Below, one piece after another: positions 16,624-24,677 of a stretch of 64,000 nucleotides of DNA. The notes under the pieces were generated by a model that made no database searches, was not told the DNA's origin, and saw only the letters and a list, made by a program, of their open reading frames with translations. This DNA comes from Microbacterium sp. LCT-H2 (GTDB taxonomy: Bacteria; Actinomycetota; Actinomycetes; Actinomycetales; Microbacteriaceae), in the NCBI RefSeq assembly GCF_001866135.1, contig NZ_MODW01000003.1:1-64000 (forward strand), given 5' to 3'. Position numbers and translations under genes: made by a program. How positions within the stretch are numbered: position 1 is the first letter of the stretch; each line of letters starts with the position of its first letter.

Positions 16624-17568
16624 TCAGTCCGATTCCCGGAGCGTCGGGAACGTCCAGGTCCCGTCGAAGACCTCGGGGCGGGGTCGATAGAGGCGGACGA
16701 GGTAGTTCCAGCCCTCCGTGATCGGCAGCACGTTCGGCACGCCCTCCGGATGGTCGCCGAAGCGGACGGTGATCGTGCCGTCGTCGTTGCGGACGCCGGT
16801 GATGTCGTTGATCGTGTAGGCCTCGCGATCGTTCGGCTCGAAGAAGCCGTCGGCGTTGTACACCGAGATCGACCAGAAGCCGTCGACCGGCACCTCGCCG
16901 ACCGTGAGCTCGTACCGGCCCACCGGCAGACGCGGATCGACGCCGATGTAACTCGCCTCGGATGACGGCAGCCCGCCCCAGCCCGCCGCCGTGCCGATGA
17001 GGTGCCGCACCGGGTCGACCTCGTCCTCGCTGCCGAACATGCGGTCGAAGCCGCGCAGGTTCCGCGCCAGCGCGAGCAGCGCCTGGCGGGTCTCGTCGAG
17101 GCTGACGGTGTCGTAGTCCGGCATCGCGAACGGCGTGGCCGACCCGCTGCGCAGCGCGATGCGGTCCTGCAGGGCCCCCACCTCCGCCACGTCCGCCGGG
17201 TCCGCCGGGTCCACGAGGATGCGCACGGCCAGCACGACGTACGGCGTCCCGAACTGCGCCACCGTCAGCGTGTGCTCGCCCGCCTCGTGGAAGATCGCAT
17301 CGACGTAGTGGTTCTCGTCGACGACCATCGCCGAGAGGTAGCGGTCGCCGTGCTCCGGGATGGTGAACGTCGCGCCCTCCCTGATGTCGAGGACCGCGAA
17401 GCTATACAGGGTGTCCCGGTTCAGCCGGATCACGGTCTGCCGGTCGATCGCGGCCGGAGCCCTGTTATGCAGGAACCGATCCACACCCCCGGCCTCCTTC
17501 TGGAGGTCGCGCATCATGCGGTGGGTCTCGGCGAGGGCGAAGTTGTCGACGTTCACGAGGATGCTCAT
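16624..17568 (-). CDS. DUF1254/DUF1214 domain protein
   Basis: The 314-residue protein has the N-terminal DUF1254-like segment RQTVIRLNRDTLYSFAVLDI and the C-terminal DUF1214-like segment DGFWSISVYNADGFF with SEASYIGV before it. No signal peptide is seen, so this version seems cytoplasmic, unlike many exported relatives. The family is widespread and of unknown function. ATG at 17568, with AGGATG upstream on the minus strand. It follows the 17602-17988 gene by 33 bases and may be co-transcribed with it. Confidence 0.75.
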   Translation of the reverse strand: MSILVNVDNFALAETHRMMRDLQKEAGGVDRFLHNRAPAAIDRQTVIRLNRDTLYSFAVLDIREGATFTIPEHGDRYLSAMVVDENHYVDAIFHEAGEHTLTVAQFGTPYVVLAVRILVDPADPADVAEVGALQDRIALRSGSATPFAMPDYDTVSLDETRQALLALARNLRGFDRMFGSEDEVDPVRHLIGTAAGWGGLPSSEASYIGVDPRLPVGRYELTVGEVPVDGFWSISVYNADGFFEPNDREAYTINDITGVRNDDGTITVRFGDHPEGVPNVLPITEGWNYLVRLYRPRPEVFDGTWTFPTLRESD

Positions 17569-17601
17569 GACGGCATCCTGGCAGGCCGGACCGCTCGGCG
17601 G

Positions 17602-17988
17602 CTAGGACGAAGGAAGAGCGTCGTCTCCCCGTTCCCGACGCCGCTTCTCGATCTCCTCGCGGAGCCGCCACTCCTCGATCTCGCGGTCGAGGTCCGCGAT
17701 CTGCTGCTCGGTGGAGCGGACGTCGACCGGCGGCGCGGGGCGTGCGACCGTGGCCGTCGGGGCGGTCGGGCGCTCGGCGCGCCGCATCCGCGGGAGCCGG
17801 ACACCACCCTCCCCGTACTCGCGGCCGATCGCGAACCACAGCGCGCTGCCGATCAGCGGCAGGAGGATCACGATGATGATCCAGACCATCTTCGGCAGAT
17901 ACTTCACCTGGGAGTCGTCGCGCGTGATGATGTCGATCAGCGCACCGATCATCAGCGCGATGACCAGAAGCGAGAACAGGAACGGCAT
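17602..17988 (-). CDS. PLDc_N-type small membrane protein
   Basis: The 128-residue protein has two membrane helices (about 3-20 and 32-53) linked by RDDSQVKYLPKMVW. This is the phospholipase-D-nuclease N-terminal-like (PLDc_N) fold found as a stand-alone actinobacterial membrane protein. A Pro/Thr-rich linker and a highly charged coiled-coil-like tail (about 90-125) follow. TACCCT lies 6 bases before the ATG on the minus strand, so the mRNA is probably leaderless. Function unknown. Confidence 0.7.
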   Translation of the reverse strand: MPFLFSLLVIALMIGALIDIITRDDSQVKYLPKMVWIIIVILLPLIGSALWFAIGREYGEGGVRLPRMRRAERPTAPTATVARPAPPVDVRSTEQQIADLDREIEEWRLREEIEKRRRERGDDALPSS

Positions 17989-18027
17989 GGGTTCAGGGTA
18001 GACGACGCGGAGACCGGAACCGCGACC

Positions 18028-18957
18028 TCACGGCAGCAGGTGTCCGGCGGCGCGGAAGAGCTCGTACCACTCGGCCCGGGTGAGCACGAGGTCCACCCCG
18101 GCTGCCGCCTCCTGCACGCGGTGCGGCGTCGTGGTGCCGAGCACGACCTGCATCCCGGCGGGGTGCCGGGTGATCCAGGCGGTGGCGATCGCGGTCGGTG
18201 TCACTCCATGGATTCCGGCCAGACGCTCGATCACCGCGTTGAGCTCGGGGTAGTCCGGGTGTCCGAGGAAGACGCCGCCGCCGAAACCGCTCTGGTAGGG
18301 CGACCAGGCCTGCATGGTGATGCCGTGGATCCGGCAGTAGTCCACGATGCCACCGCCGTCGCGCCCGATGCTCTGATCGTGCCCGGCCATGTTCGCGGCC
18401 ACCGGCTGCGCGATGATCGGCGCGTGCGTGAGGGACAGCTGCAGCTGGTTCGCGACCAGGGGCTGCCGCACCGCGGTCTTCAACAGCTCGATCTGCGAGG
18501 GCGTGTGGTTCGACACCCCGAACGCCCGGACCTTGCCGGAGGACTCGAGGTGGTCGAAGGCACGAGCCACCTCGTCCGGCTCGACGAGCGCATCCGGCCG
18601 GTGCAGCAGGAGCACATCGATGTGGTCGGTGCGGAGGGCTGCGAGCGAGCCTTCCACCTGTCCGACGATGTGGTCGTAGGAGAAGTCGAACATGCCCTGC
18701 GCCGGCACGATGCCGCACTTGGTCTGCAGCACGATCTCGTCCCGCTCCGCGCCGCCGAGCTGCAGGGCATCCGCGAAGCGCGCCTCGCAGTGGTGCATCT
18801 GGCCGCCGTAGATGTCCGCGTGGTCGAAGAAGTCGATCCCGGCGTCGCGTGCGGTCGTGTACAGCGCGCGGATCTGCTCGTCATCGAGGCTGTCTATGCG
18901 CATCATCCCGGCGATCAGGGCCGGAGCGGTCGTCGATCCGAAGGAAACGGTCTTCAT
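18028..18957 (-). CDS. Aldo/keto reductase
   Basis: The 309-residue TIM-barrel oxidoreductase has segment GIDFFDHADIYGG (catalytic Asp and Tyr), LQTKCGI (Lys), HIDVLLLHRPD (His-type position), VRAFGVSNHTPSQ and the NADPH-binding C-terminal part. It resembles the YdhF-type AKRs and would reduce aldehydes or ketones with NADPH. TAGCGT is 6 bases upstream of the ATG on the minus strand (leaderless). No operon partner; substrate not predictable. Confidence 0.88.
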   Translation of the reverse strand: MKTVSFGSTTAPALIAGMMRIDSLDDEQIRALYTTARDAGIDFFDHADIYGGQMHHCEARFADALQLGGAERDEIVLQTKCGIVPAQGMFDFSYDHIVGQVEGSLAALRTDHIDVLLLHRPDALVEPDEVARAFDHLESSGKVRAFGVSNHTPSQIELLKTAVRQPLVANQLQLSLTHAPIIAQPVAANMAGHDQSIGRDGGGIVDYCRIHGITMQAWSPYQSGFGGGVFLGHPDYPELNAVIERLAGIHGVTPTAIATAWITRHPAGMQVVLGTTTPHRVQEAAAGVDLVLTRAEWYELFRAAGHLLP

Positions 18958-19012
18958 GCGCCCACGCTACTTCATCGCGTCCCGGCCGCCCGTGGCACGA
19001 ACGGGCCTCTCC

Positions 19013-19231
19013 TCAGGGCGCGCAGGGGAGCAAGCGCGTGACGGGGACGCCGAGGACCATCGCGATCCCCGCGACATCCTCCATCGTGAAATCCGCACGC
19101 TCCTCGAGGAGGTCGGCCAGGGTGGCAGGGGCGATCCCGGCCTGCTCGGCGAGCTCCATGAACGACACTCCGGCGTGCAATCGCGCCGCCTCCACCGCTG
19201 ATGCCATCAGATGACGCAATTCTGTCCCCAT
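19013..19231 (-). CDS. Small XRE-type helix-turn-helix protein
   Basis: The 72-residue protein is almost only a Cro/C1-type HTH: SFMELAEQAGIAPATLADLLEER followed by FTMEDVAGIAMVLGVPVTRL (a typical fifth helix). The ATG at 19231 is chosen because TACCGT lies 6 bases upstream and homology starts there. It is divergent from a second XRE gene across 94 bases, suggesting mutual control of the XRE/ImmA-like pair. Confidence 0.7.
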   Translation of the reverse strand: MGTELRHLMASAVEAARLHAGVSFMELAEQAGIAPATLADLLEERADFTMEDVAGIAMVLGVPVTRLLPCAP

Positions 19232-19312
19232 GCGCCTACGGTACCGCCCCGCACGGACACCCACACTCCCACAACCCGCCAATATGACGGCATCCTGCTC
19301 TCGGTGCGCTGC

Positions 19313-19318
19313 TAAGGT
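19313..19318 (+). promoter_or_regulatory. -10 box TAAGGT of the XRE/ImmA pair
   Basis: TAAGGT stands 7 bases before the ATG at 19326, giving a leaderless start. The opposing promoter TACCGT (19238-19243, minus) drives the divergent XRE gene. Confidence 0.45.
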
Positions 19319-19325
19319 GAGCCGG

Positions 19326-19697
19326 ATGAAGACACCAGCCGAGCAGTTCAACGAGGCGATCGGTCGTCAGATGCGGGCGGAGATCGCGGCGGCACGCAGC
19401 AGCATCGCTGCCATGGCGCGCGACGTGGGCATCGCCCGGAGCGCGCTCGACAACTACGTGACGGGCAAGCGCGCCATTCCCGTCCCCGTGGTCTACGCGG
19501 TGTGCGCCACGCTCGGGGTCGAGCCGCACGTCCTCGTCGCCCGGGCCGAGGAGCGCCTGGCCGCCGACGGCATGTCGGCGATCATCACCCCCTTCCGGCG
19601 CCGCACCGATGTCGCCACCCCGCGCGACAATACCCGCGAGGTCGCCTTCGAATCCGGATCCACCCGCGAGACGGACACCGACGACCTCTACGAGTAG
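19326..19697 (+). CDS. XRE-family transcriptional regulator paired with an ImmA/IrrE-type protease
   Basis: The 123-residue protein has an HTH at about 18-75 (AAMARDVGIARSALDNYVTGKR, then a helix with GVEPHVLVARAEE). A roughly 40-residue polar, Arg/Asp/Glu-rich tail follows, where phage ImmR-like repressors are cleaved or sense their partner. The ATG at 19326 fits the leaderless -10 box. It lies 24 bases upstream of the metallopeptidase gene, a pairing known from ImmR-ImmA modules of mobile elements and from DdrO-IrrE stress regulation. Predicted role: repressor relieved by its protease partner. Confidence 0.75.
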   Translation: MKTPAEQFNEAIGRQMRAEIAAARSSIAAMARDVGIARSALDNYVTGKRAIPVPVVYAVCATLGVEPHVLVARAEERLAADGMSAIITPFRRRTDVATPRDNTREVAFESGSTRETDTDDLYE

Positions 19698-19721
19698 ACG
19701 ACATCGACCGGACGGAGGCCC

Positions 19722-20117
19722 ATGCAGCAGCTCCTCCGCCTGGCCGACGAACTCGATCTCCGTGTGATCGAACGCACAGGTCCCACCCCCGGGGGCTTCC
19801 AACCCGTCACCCGGACCATCCGGCTCGCTCCCGGGATGAGCAGGCGTACCGCCCGCAGCGTGCTCGCCCACGAGCTCGGCCACGCCCATCTCGGCCATCA
19901 GCCCACATGGCAAGCCACCTTCCGCGCGCGACAGGAGCGACAGGCCGATGAGTGGGCCGCGCGATGTCTGATCACGCCGGCGGCGTACGCAGCAGCGGAG
20001 CAGCTCCGCGGCACCCACCTGGCCAGCCTGGCGTTCGAACTCGACGTGACGATCGAGATCGTCCTCGCGTTCCAGCGTGTGCTCCTCCGGAAGCACCCGT
20101 CCGAGCCCGCCGCCTGA
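19722..20117 (+). CDS. ImmA/IrrE-type zinc metallopeptidase
   Basis: The 131-residue protein carries the zinc motif VLAHELGHAHLGH (HExxH, about residues 49-61) and the downstream RQERQADEWAARCLI, whose Glu/Asp are the usual third ligand region of ImmA/IrrE proteases. Such enzymes cleave a partner XRE repressor upon DNA damage or another signal. It follows the XRE gene by 24 bases. The GNAT gene starts 38 bases downstream and might be co-transcribed. Target and signal unknown. Confidence 0.8.
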   Translation: MQQLLRLADELDLRVIERTGPTPGGFQPVTRTIRLAPGMSRRTARSVLAHELGHAHLGHQPTWQATFRARQERQADEWAARCLITPAAYAAAEQLRGTHLASLAFELDVTIEIVLAFQRVLLRKHPSEPAA

Positions 20118-20155
20118 TGATCGGCGACGGCGGGCGACGCTGGTTGAATGACACC

Positions 20156-20758
20156 ATGGCCTTCCTCGTCGCCCCCGCCCCCGTCACTCTCACCGGCGAG
20201 CTCGTCGAGCTCCGCCCTCTCGACCGGTCGCACGTCGACGGCCTCGTCGAAGCGGTCACCGAGGGCGACCTGTGGAGGACGGCCTGGTACACGTCGGTTC
20301 CGGCGCCCGACGGCGTCGCGGCTGAGGTCGACCGCCGCCTGGGCCTCGTCGCCACCGGCGAGATGGTGCCCTTCACGGCCTTCGACGTCGCGGGACGCGT
20401 GCTGGGACTGACGTCGTACTACGACATCGTCGCCGACGTCCCCCGGCTGCACATCGGATACACCTGGAACCGCCCGTCCGCCCATGGCACGGGCACCAAC
20501 GCGGAATCGAAGCTGCTGCTCCTCCGCCACGCCTTCGAGACGCTGGGGGTCTTCCGAGTCGGACTGACGACCCAGTGGGTGAACTTCCAGTCCCGCGCCG
20601 CGATCGAACGGCTGGGAGCGAAGCAGGACGGCGTGATGCGAGCCATGAGCCGCTACCGCAACGGCGCACTCCGCGACAGCGTGGAGTACTCCATCATCGA
20701 GCCGGAATGGCCCGCGGTGCGGGCGAACCTCGAAGCGAGGCTCGCCCGGCGACGGTGA
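20156..20758 (+). CDS. GNAT-family N-acetyltransferase (RimJ/RimL-like)
   Basis: The 200-residue protein has the GNAT fold typical of the RimJ/RimL group: VTLTGELVELRPLDRSH at the start, acetyl-CoA segment RPSAHGTGTNAESKLLLL (a variant of the R-G-x-G-x-G/A loop) and WVNFQSRAAIERLGAKQDG. It transfers an acetyl group to an amine of a protein or small molecule. ATG at 20156 is the first consistent with the family start. Substrate unknown. Confidence 0.83.
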   Translation: MAFLVAPAPVTLTGELVELRPLDRSHVDGLVEAVTEGDLWRTAWYTSVPAPDGVAAEVDRRLGLVATGEMVPFTAFDVAGRVLGLTSYYDIVADVPRLHIGYTWNRPSAHGTGTNAESKLLLLRHAFETLGVFRVGLTTQWVNFQSRAAIERLGAKQDGVMRAMSRYRNGALRDSVEYSIIEPEWPAVRANLEARLARRR

Positions 20759-20759
20759 G

Positions 20760-20778
20760 CGCGGGGAGCCACCCCGCG
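20760..20778. terminator. Hairpin between convergent genes
   Basis: CGCGGGG (20760-20766) and CCCCGCG (20772-20778) form a perfect 7-bp stem with a 5-base loop between the ends of the GNAT gene and the small membrane-protein gene. No T-run; probably bidirectional. Confidence 0.45.
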
Positions 20779-20782
20779 GCGG

Positions 20783-20989
20783 TCACTCGGTCGGGCTGCC
20801 GGTCCAGTTCTTGGAGCGACGCGTGGCGGAACCGCGCTGACGCATCGCGAACCCGAGAGCCAGCGAGACGAGCAGGATGCCGCCGACGAAGGTGAGCGCG
20901 GCGAGCGTGTCCGGCATCTCGTGGGCGATCCCCAGCAGCCAGAAGCCTCCGAGGAACATGATCATGAAGAAGAGGAAGCTGAGGATCAC
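20783..20989 (-). CDS. Small two-helix membrane protein
   Basis: The 68-residue protein has two hydrophobic helices (about 2-20 and 31-50) and a short basic Ser/Thr-rich tail. The GTG at 20989 is chosen because AGGAG lies 5 bases upstream and the longer in-frame extension is charged and unlike a leader. No family recognised. Confidence 0.6.
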   Translation of the reverse strand: MILSFLFFMIMFLGGFWLLGIAHEMPDTLAALTFVGGILLVSLALGFAMRQRGSATRRSKNWTGSPTE

Positions 20990-21077
20990 GGGATCTCCTG
21001 TCGTCGGTGCTCTACCAGGATAGCCCGGACCCGGAAAGGCCCTGTGCCGCCGCCCGGATGTCTGGTGGAGTCGGACC

Positions 21078-21689
21078 ATGGACACCTCCCTCACCGCCCT
21101 CGCGATCTCCTGCACCCTCAAGCCCTCCCCCGCATCGTCGAGCTCCGATCTGCTCGCACGTCAGCTGCTCGATGCCCTCGCCGAGCACGGGGTGACGGGT
21201 GACCTCGTCCGCGCCGTCGACCTCGACATCCGCCCCGGCGTCGAGAAGGACATGGGCGACGGCGACCAGTGGCCGACCCTGCGTCAGCGCGTCCTCGACG
21301 CCGACATCCTCGTGTTCGTCACGCCGACGTGGATGGGGCAGCACTCCAGCGTCGCCCAGCGCGTGCTGGAGCGCCTGGACGCCGAGCTCAGCGAGACGGA
21401 CGAGCAGGGCCGCCCGATCCTCTTCGACAAGGTCGCGATCGCCGGTGTCCTCGGGAACGAGGACGGCGCGCACCACATCTCCGCGATCCTCTTCCAGGCG
21501 CTGAACGACATCGGCTACACGATCCCCGCGCAGACCTCGGTGTACTGGAACGGCGAGGCCATGCAGACCGTGGACTACAAGGACCTCGACGAGACCCCGG
21601 AGGCCGTGAGCTCCGCGATCACGACGGCGTCCCGCAACGCCGCGCACCTCGCCCGGCAGCTCGCCCGGCAGGCGTACCCCGCCGAGTAG
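21078..21689 (+). CDS. Flavodoxin-like NAD(P)H-dependent oxidoreductase
   Basis: The 203-residue flavodoxin-fold protein has ALAISCTLKPSPASSSSDLL as the FMN phosphate loop (SxT-like, near residues 10-24), LDADILVFVTPTWMGQHSS as the flavin-binding strand and loop, and VAIAGVLGNEDGAHH. It probably binds FMN and reduces quinones, nitro compounds or iron. Preceded by GGTGGAG. Single gene, no clear partner. Confidence 0.82.
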   Translation: MDTSLTALAISCTLKPSPASSSSDLLARQLLDALAEHGVTGDLVRAVDLDIRPGVEKDMGDGDQWPTLRQRVLDADILVFVTPTWMGQHSSVAQRVLERLDAELSETDEQGRPILFDKVAIAGVLGNEDGAHHISAILFQALNDIGYTIPAQTSVYWNGEAMQTVDYKDLDETPEAVSSAITTASRNAAHLARQLARQAYPAE

Positions 21690-21698
21690 CGGCTGCGC

Positions 21699-22010
21699 TC
21701 AGTCGGCTGGGCCGTCGACGACCTCGTCCACGAGGCTGATGCCTCCCGACGAGCTCGCCTCCACCATGAGGGCCTGGACCCACTTCACGTTCAGCTCCGG
21801 CGTCTCCGGCTCCGCGAAGGTGAAGCGCAGCGGGATCGACGGGTGCAGCCAGATCGTCGAGCGCCCGGGTACGTCGCCGTCCGGGTGCCTCCAGGACAGC
21901 GTGAAGCTCTCGTTCCGGCGGAGCTTGGTCGCGATCGCGACCTTCAGATGGGCCAGGGCGCGGTCCTCGATCTGGATCTCGCTGCCGGAGCCGTACTGCA
22001 TGGTTCCCAT
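21699..22010 (-). CDS. DUF7882-type small protein of Microbacteriaceae
   Basis: The 103-residue soluble protein begins MGTMQYGSGSEIQIEDRALA and contains LRRNESFTLSWRHPDGD and STIWLHPSIPLRFTFAEPE. I recognise it as a short family common in Microbacteriaceae, sometimes mislabelled as an ATP-dependent DNA ligase, though no ligase motif (KxDG) is present. TAGAGT lies 6 bases before the ATG on the minus strand (leaderless). Function unknown. Confidence 0.65.
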   Translation of the reverse strand: MGTMQYGSGSEIQIEDRALAHLKVAIATKLRRNESFTLSWRHPDGDVPGRSTIWLHPSIPLRFTFAEPETPELNVKWVQALMVEASSSGGISLVDEVVDGPAD

Positions 22011-22158
22011 CCCACGACTCTACGGGCGGACACGGCGCCGACGCGAGCAGCGACACTCGTGGTCGTCGTCGGCGCGCCGGCACGGACGAGGTGTCGGCAT
22101 CGCTCTCGCTGAGCGGCACCGAGGCGTCAGCGGTGCAGACCCGCGCTCACCGCGACGG

Positions 22159-23010
22159 TCATCCGGCGGCCCGACGCTGGAGGAGCTGGCGGACGTGCGC
22201 CTCGATCTCGGCGTCGTCGACGAAGCCCATGCGGGCGTACGGGGATTCCGGTGCTGCCGGGAGGCTGACGGGCGCGGCCGGCGCCATCTCCTCGGCGCGG
22301 GCACGGAGCGCGGCGACCCGAGCGGCCTTGCGGCGCTCCTCCTGCGCATCGATCTCGGCGCGAGCCGCCTGGGCGCGCGATCCCGTGACCGACACCATCG
22401 GCTCCGGCAGCGGACGCGGGGTCCAGGTGGCGGGGCCCTGGTCATGCAGAGCCGGAGCGACCCTCTCCGCGACGGTCTCGACGGCCGCGGGCTGCGGACG
22501 CCGTGCAGCGCGCACAGCGACCGCGGCCATCCGCTGCAGGACGATGGTGGCGATGAGGGCTGCCACCCCACCGCTCCAGAGGAGCACCGCTCCCCCGGTG
22601 GCCAGGAGCTGCCAGATGCCGAGCCCGACGGCTGCGAGGCCGAGGCCGAGCGCGACGGTCGCCGTCAGCCGCACCCGTCGGCGGGCGCGAGCCCGACGGA
22701 TCACGGGATCGGCGCGGGTGGCGGCGAGTTCCTGGCGGAGCGCCTCGAGCTCCGCGGCTTCCCGCTGGGCCTGCAGCCGCTTCGCGAGCTTCTGCTGGGC
22801 GACGACGGTCCGGGCGTTGAGCTCCATGTGCACCTCGCTGGGCGTCTCGCTCGTCTCGGCGAGGATCCGCAGCGCCTGATTGAGCCGCACGGCGTTCCGC
22901 TCGGCCGCGTTGTACTGGAAACGACCGCGCCAGGAGGGCAGCAGGTACAGCATCCACAGGAGCACGGCGACGAGCACGATCACTCCCCCGCTCAGCACCG
23001 GCCCGTCCAT
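22159..23010 (-). CDS. Conserved actinobacterial membrane protein of unknown function
   Basis: The 283-residue protein has an N-terminal helix (about 8-24), a basic cytoplasmic or coiled-coil segment rich in Arg/Glu/Ala (about 30-110), and two further helices (about 113-135 and 140-160). A long Ala/Arg-rich soluble tail ends FVDDAEIEAHVRQLLQRRAAG. TACCGT lies 6 bases before the ATG. It sits before the GNAT-galU region, an arrangement I associate with Microbacteriaceae. The 148 bases after its stop (22011-22158) show nothing recognisable. Confidence 0.6.
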   Translation of the reverse strand: MDGPVLSGGVIVLVAVLLWMLYLLPSWRGRFQYNAAERNAVRLNQALRILAETSETPSEVHMELNARTVVAQQKLAKRLQAQREAAELEALRQELAATRADPVIRRARARRRVRLTATVALGLGLAAVGLGIWQLLATGGAVLLWSGGVAALIATIVLQRMAAVAVRAARRPQPAAVETVAERVAPALHDQGPATWTPRPLPEPMVSVTGSRAQAARAEIDAQEERRKAARVAALRARAEEMAPAAPVSLPAAPESPYARMGFVDDAEIEAHVRQLLQRRAAG

Positions 23011-23092
23011 AGGTCAACGGTAACGGCGGCGGACCGGCCGCGCCGTGCAGTCGGGGCGCGTGTCGCGGCGTGTCCTTCCGTAACGGGCGACG

Positions 23093-23722
23093 TCAGAGGC
23101 TGATGCGGTCCGCCGGCGGGATCGTCGCCGCGTGCGGCGGCACCTGCCCGTGGATCCACCGGGCGAGGACGCCCTGGGGAACCTCCTCCTGCGTGAGGGC
23201 GAAGGCGTAGTGGTCGCGCCAGTCCCCGTCGATGTGGATGTACCGACGGCGCAGCCCCTCGTACCGGAAGCCGAGCTTCTGCACGACCCGCAGGCTCGCG
23301 GCGTTCTCGGGCCGGATGCAGATCTCCATCCGATGCAACCCGTACTCCGTGAAGCAGGCATCGGTCGCGAGCGCGACCGCGGTCGGGGTGATCCCCCGCC
23401 CCGCGAAGCGCTCGCTCACCCAATAGCCGATCGTCGCCGAGCACAGCGAGCCCCGCGCGACGCCCCAGACGTTCAGCTGTCCGGCGACCTCACCGTCGTA
23501 CTCCATGACGAACGGGTAGCCGCCGCCATCCCGGTACTGCTGGAGCAGCCGGCGAATGCTGACCCGCATGTCGAAGGAGACCGCCCCGTGCGGGATCGTC
23601 GCCTCCCACGGCTGCAGCCACGCGCGGTTCGCGAGCAGCTCCTGCTGCAGAGGCCGCGCGTCCTTCGTCCGAATCAGACGCAGTTCGACCGGTCCGTGCC
23701 GCATCCCCGTCGACAGCTCCAC
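23093..23722 (-). CDS. GNAT acetyltransferase, RimJ/RimL type
   Basis: The 209-residue protein has the RimJ-type N-terminus VELRLIRTKDARPLQQELL, acetyl-CoA segment VSERFAGRGITPTAVALA (R-x2-G-x-G/A loop), and HRMEICIRPENAASLRVVQK with LGFRYEGLRRRYIHIDGDW at the acceptor side. It is the class that acetylates ribosomal-protein N-termini. The GTG at 23722 has GGAGGTG upstream; an ATG six codons in (MRHGPVEL) is an alternative. It follows galU on the same strand after 27 bases and is probably co-transcribed. Confidence 0.85.
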   Translation of the reverse strand: MELSTGMRHGPVELRLIRTKDARPLQQELLANRAWLQPWEATIPHGAVSFDMRVSIRRLLQQYRDGGGYPFVMEYDGEVAGQLNVWGVARGSLCSATIGYWVSERFAGRGITPTAVALATDACFTEYGLHRMEICIRPENAASLRVVQKLGFRYEGLRRRYIHIDGDWRDHYAFALTQEEVPQGVLARWIHGQVPPHAATIPPADRISL

Positions 23723-23749
23723 GCCGCACCTCCGCCGACCGCGAGGCGC

Positions 23750-24637
23750 CTAGAGGCGCTCCGCGAAGTCCTTGAGCCAGGGGCGCAGCTCCGAGCCCAG
23801 GTCGTCGCGGTCGGCCGCGAGCTGCACGATCGCCTTGATGTAGTCCACACGGTCGCCGGTGTCGTAGCGGCGGCCCCCGAAGACGACGCCGACCACGCCG
23901 GGACCGCCGTCCGCCGTCGCGAGCTCCTGCAGGGCATCGGTGAGCTGGATCTCGCCGCCCTTGCCAGGCTCGGTGCGCTCGAGGATCTCGAAGACGGACG
24001 CGGGGAGCACGTAGCGACCGATGATCGCGAGGTTGGACGGGGCGTCCTCCTTCGCGGGCTTCTCGACGAGGCCCGTGACGCGCACGGCGTCGGATCCCTC
24101 GATCGCCTCGACGGCGGCGGCGCCGTACATGTGGATGCTGTCCGGGTCGACCTCCATGAGGGCGATGACGGCGGCGCCCGTACGCTCGTGCTCCGCGATC
24201 ATCTCCGTGAGCAGCGGGTCGCGCTCGTCGATGAGGTCGTCGCCGAGCAGCACGGCGAACGAGCTGTCGCCGACGTGCGTCCTGGCGCGGAGCACGGCGT
24301 GGCCGAGACCCTTGGGCTCGCCCTGGCGGACGAAGTGGATGTCGGCGAGGTCGCTCGACTTCATCACGCGCTCCAGGCGACCGGTGTCGCCCTTCTCCAT
24401 GAGCTTCACCTCGAGCTCCGGCACGGAGTCGAAGTGGTTGGAGATCGCGTTCTTGTTGCGCCCGATGATCACGAGGATGTCCTCGATCCCGGCGTTCGCC
24501 GCCTCCTCGACGACGTACTGGATCGCCGGCTTGTCGACGACGGGGAGCATCTCCTTCGGCATCGCCTTCGTCGCGGGCAGGAATCGTGTCCCCAGTCCGG
24601 CGGCGGGAATGACAGCCTTGATCTTCTCGTGAGCCAT
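23750..24637 (-). CDS. galU: UTP-glucose-1-phosphate uridylyltransferase
   Basis: The 295-residue protein has the nucleotidyltransferase signature GLGTRFLPATKAMPKEMLPV (residues 14-33), VDKPAIQYVVEEA, VRQGEPKGLGHAVLRAR and LVEKPAKEDAPSNLAIIGRY. It makes UDP-glucose from UTP and glucose-1-phosphate for cell-wall glycans and trehalose. The ATG at 24637 is chosen over a GTG at 24643 because TAGGCT lies exactly 6 bases upstream (24644-24649), a leaderless arrangement. It is divergent from the 5-formyl-THF cyclo-ligase gene 40 bases away, a conserved actinobacterial neighbourhood. Confidence 0.95.
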   Translation of the reverse strand: MAHEKIKAVIPAAGLGTRFLPATKAMPKEMLPVVDKPAIQYVVEEAANAGIEDILVIIGRNKNAISNHFDSVPELEVKLMEKGDTGRLERVMKSSDLADIHFVRQGEPKGLGHAVLRARTHVGDSSFAVLLGDDLIDERDPLLTEMIAEHERTGAAVIALMEVDPDSIHMYGAAAVEAIEGSDAVRVTGLVEKPAKEDAPSNLAIIGRYVLPASVFEILERTEPGKGGEIQLTDALQELATADGGPGVVGVVFGGRRYDTGDRVDYIKAIVQLAADRDDLGSELRPWLKDFAERL

Positions 24638-24643
24638 TCCCAC

Positions 24644-24671
24644 AGCCTACCGGTGGGGGCCGCCCTAGACT
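24644..24671. promoter_or_regulatory. Face-to-face leaderless promoters of galU and the 5-FCL gene
   Basis: TAGGCT on the minus strand (24644-24649) and TAGACT on the plus strand (24666-24671) each end 6 bases before their ATG. Only 40 bases separate the two start codons, so the -35 regions overlap the opposing unit. Confidence 0.55.
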
Positions 24672-24677
24672 CGGACC

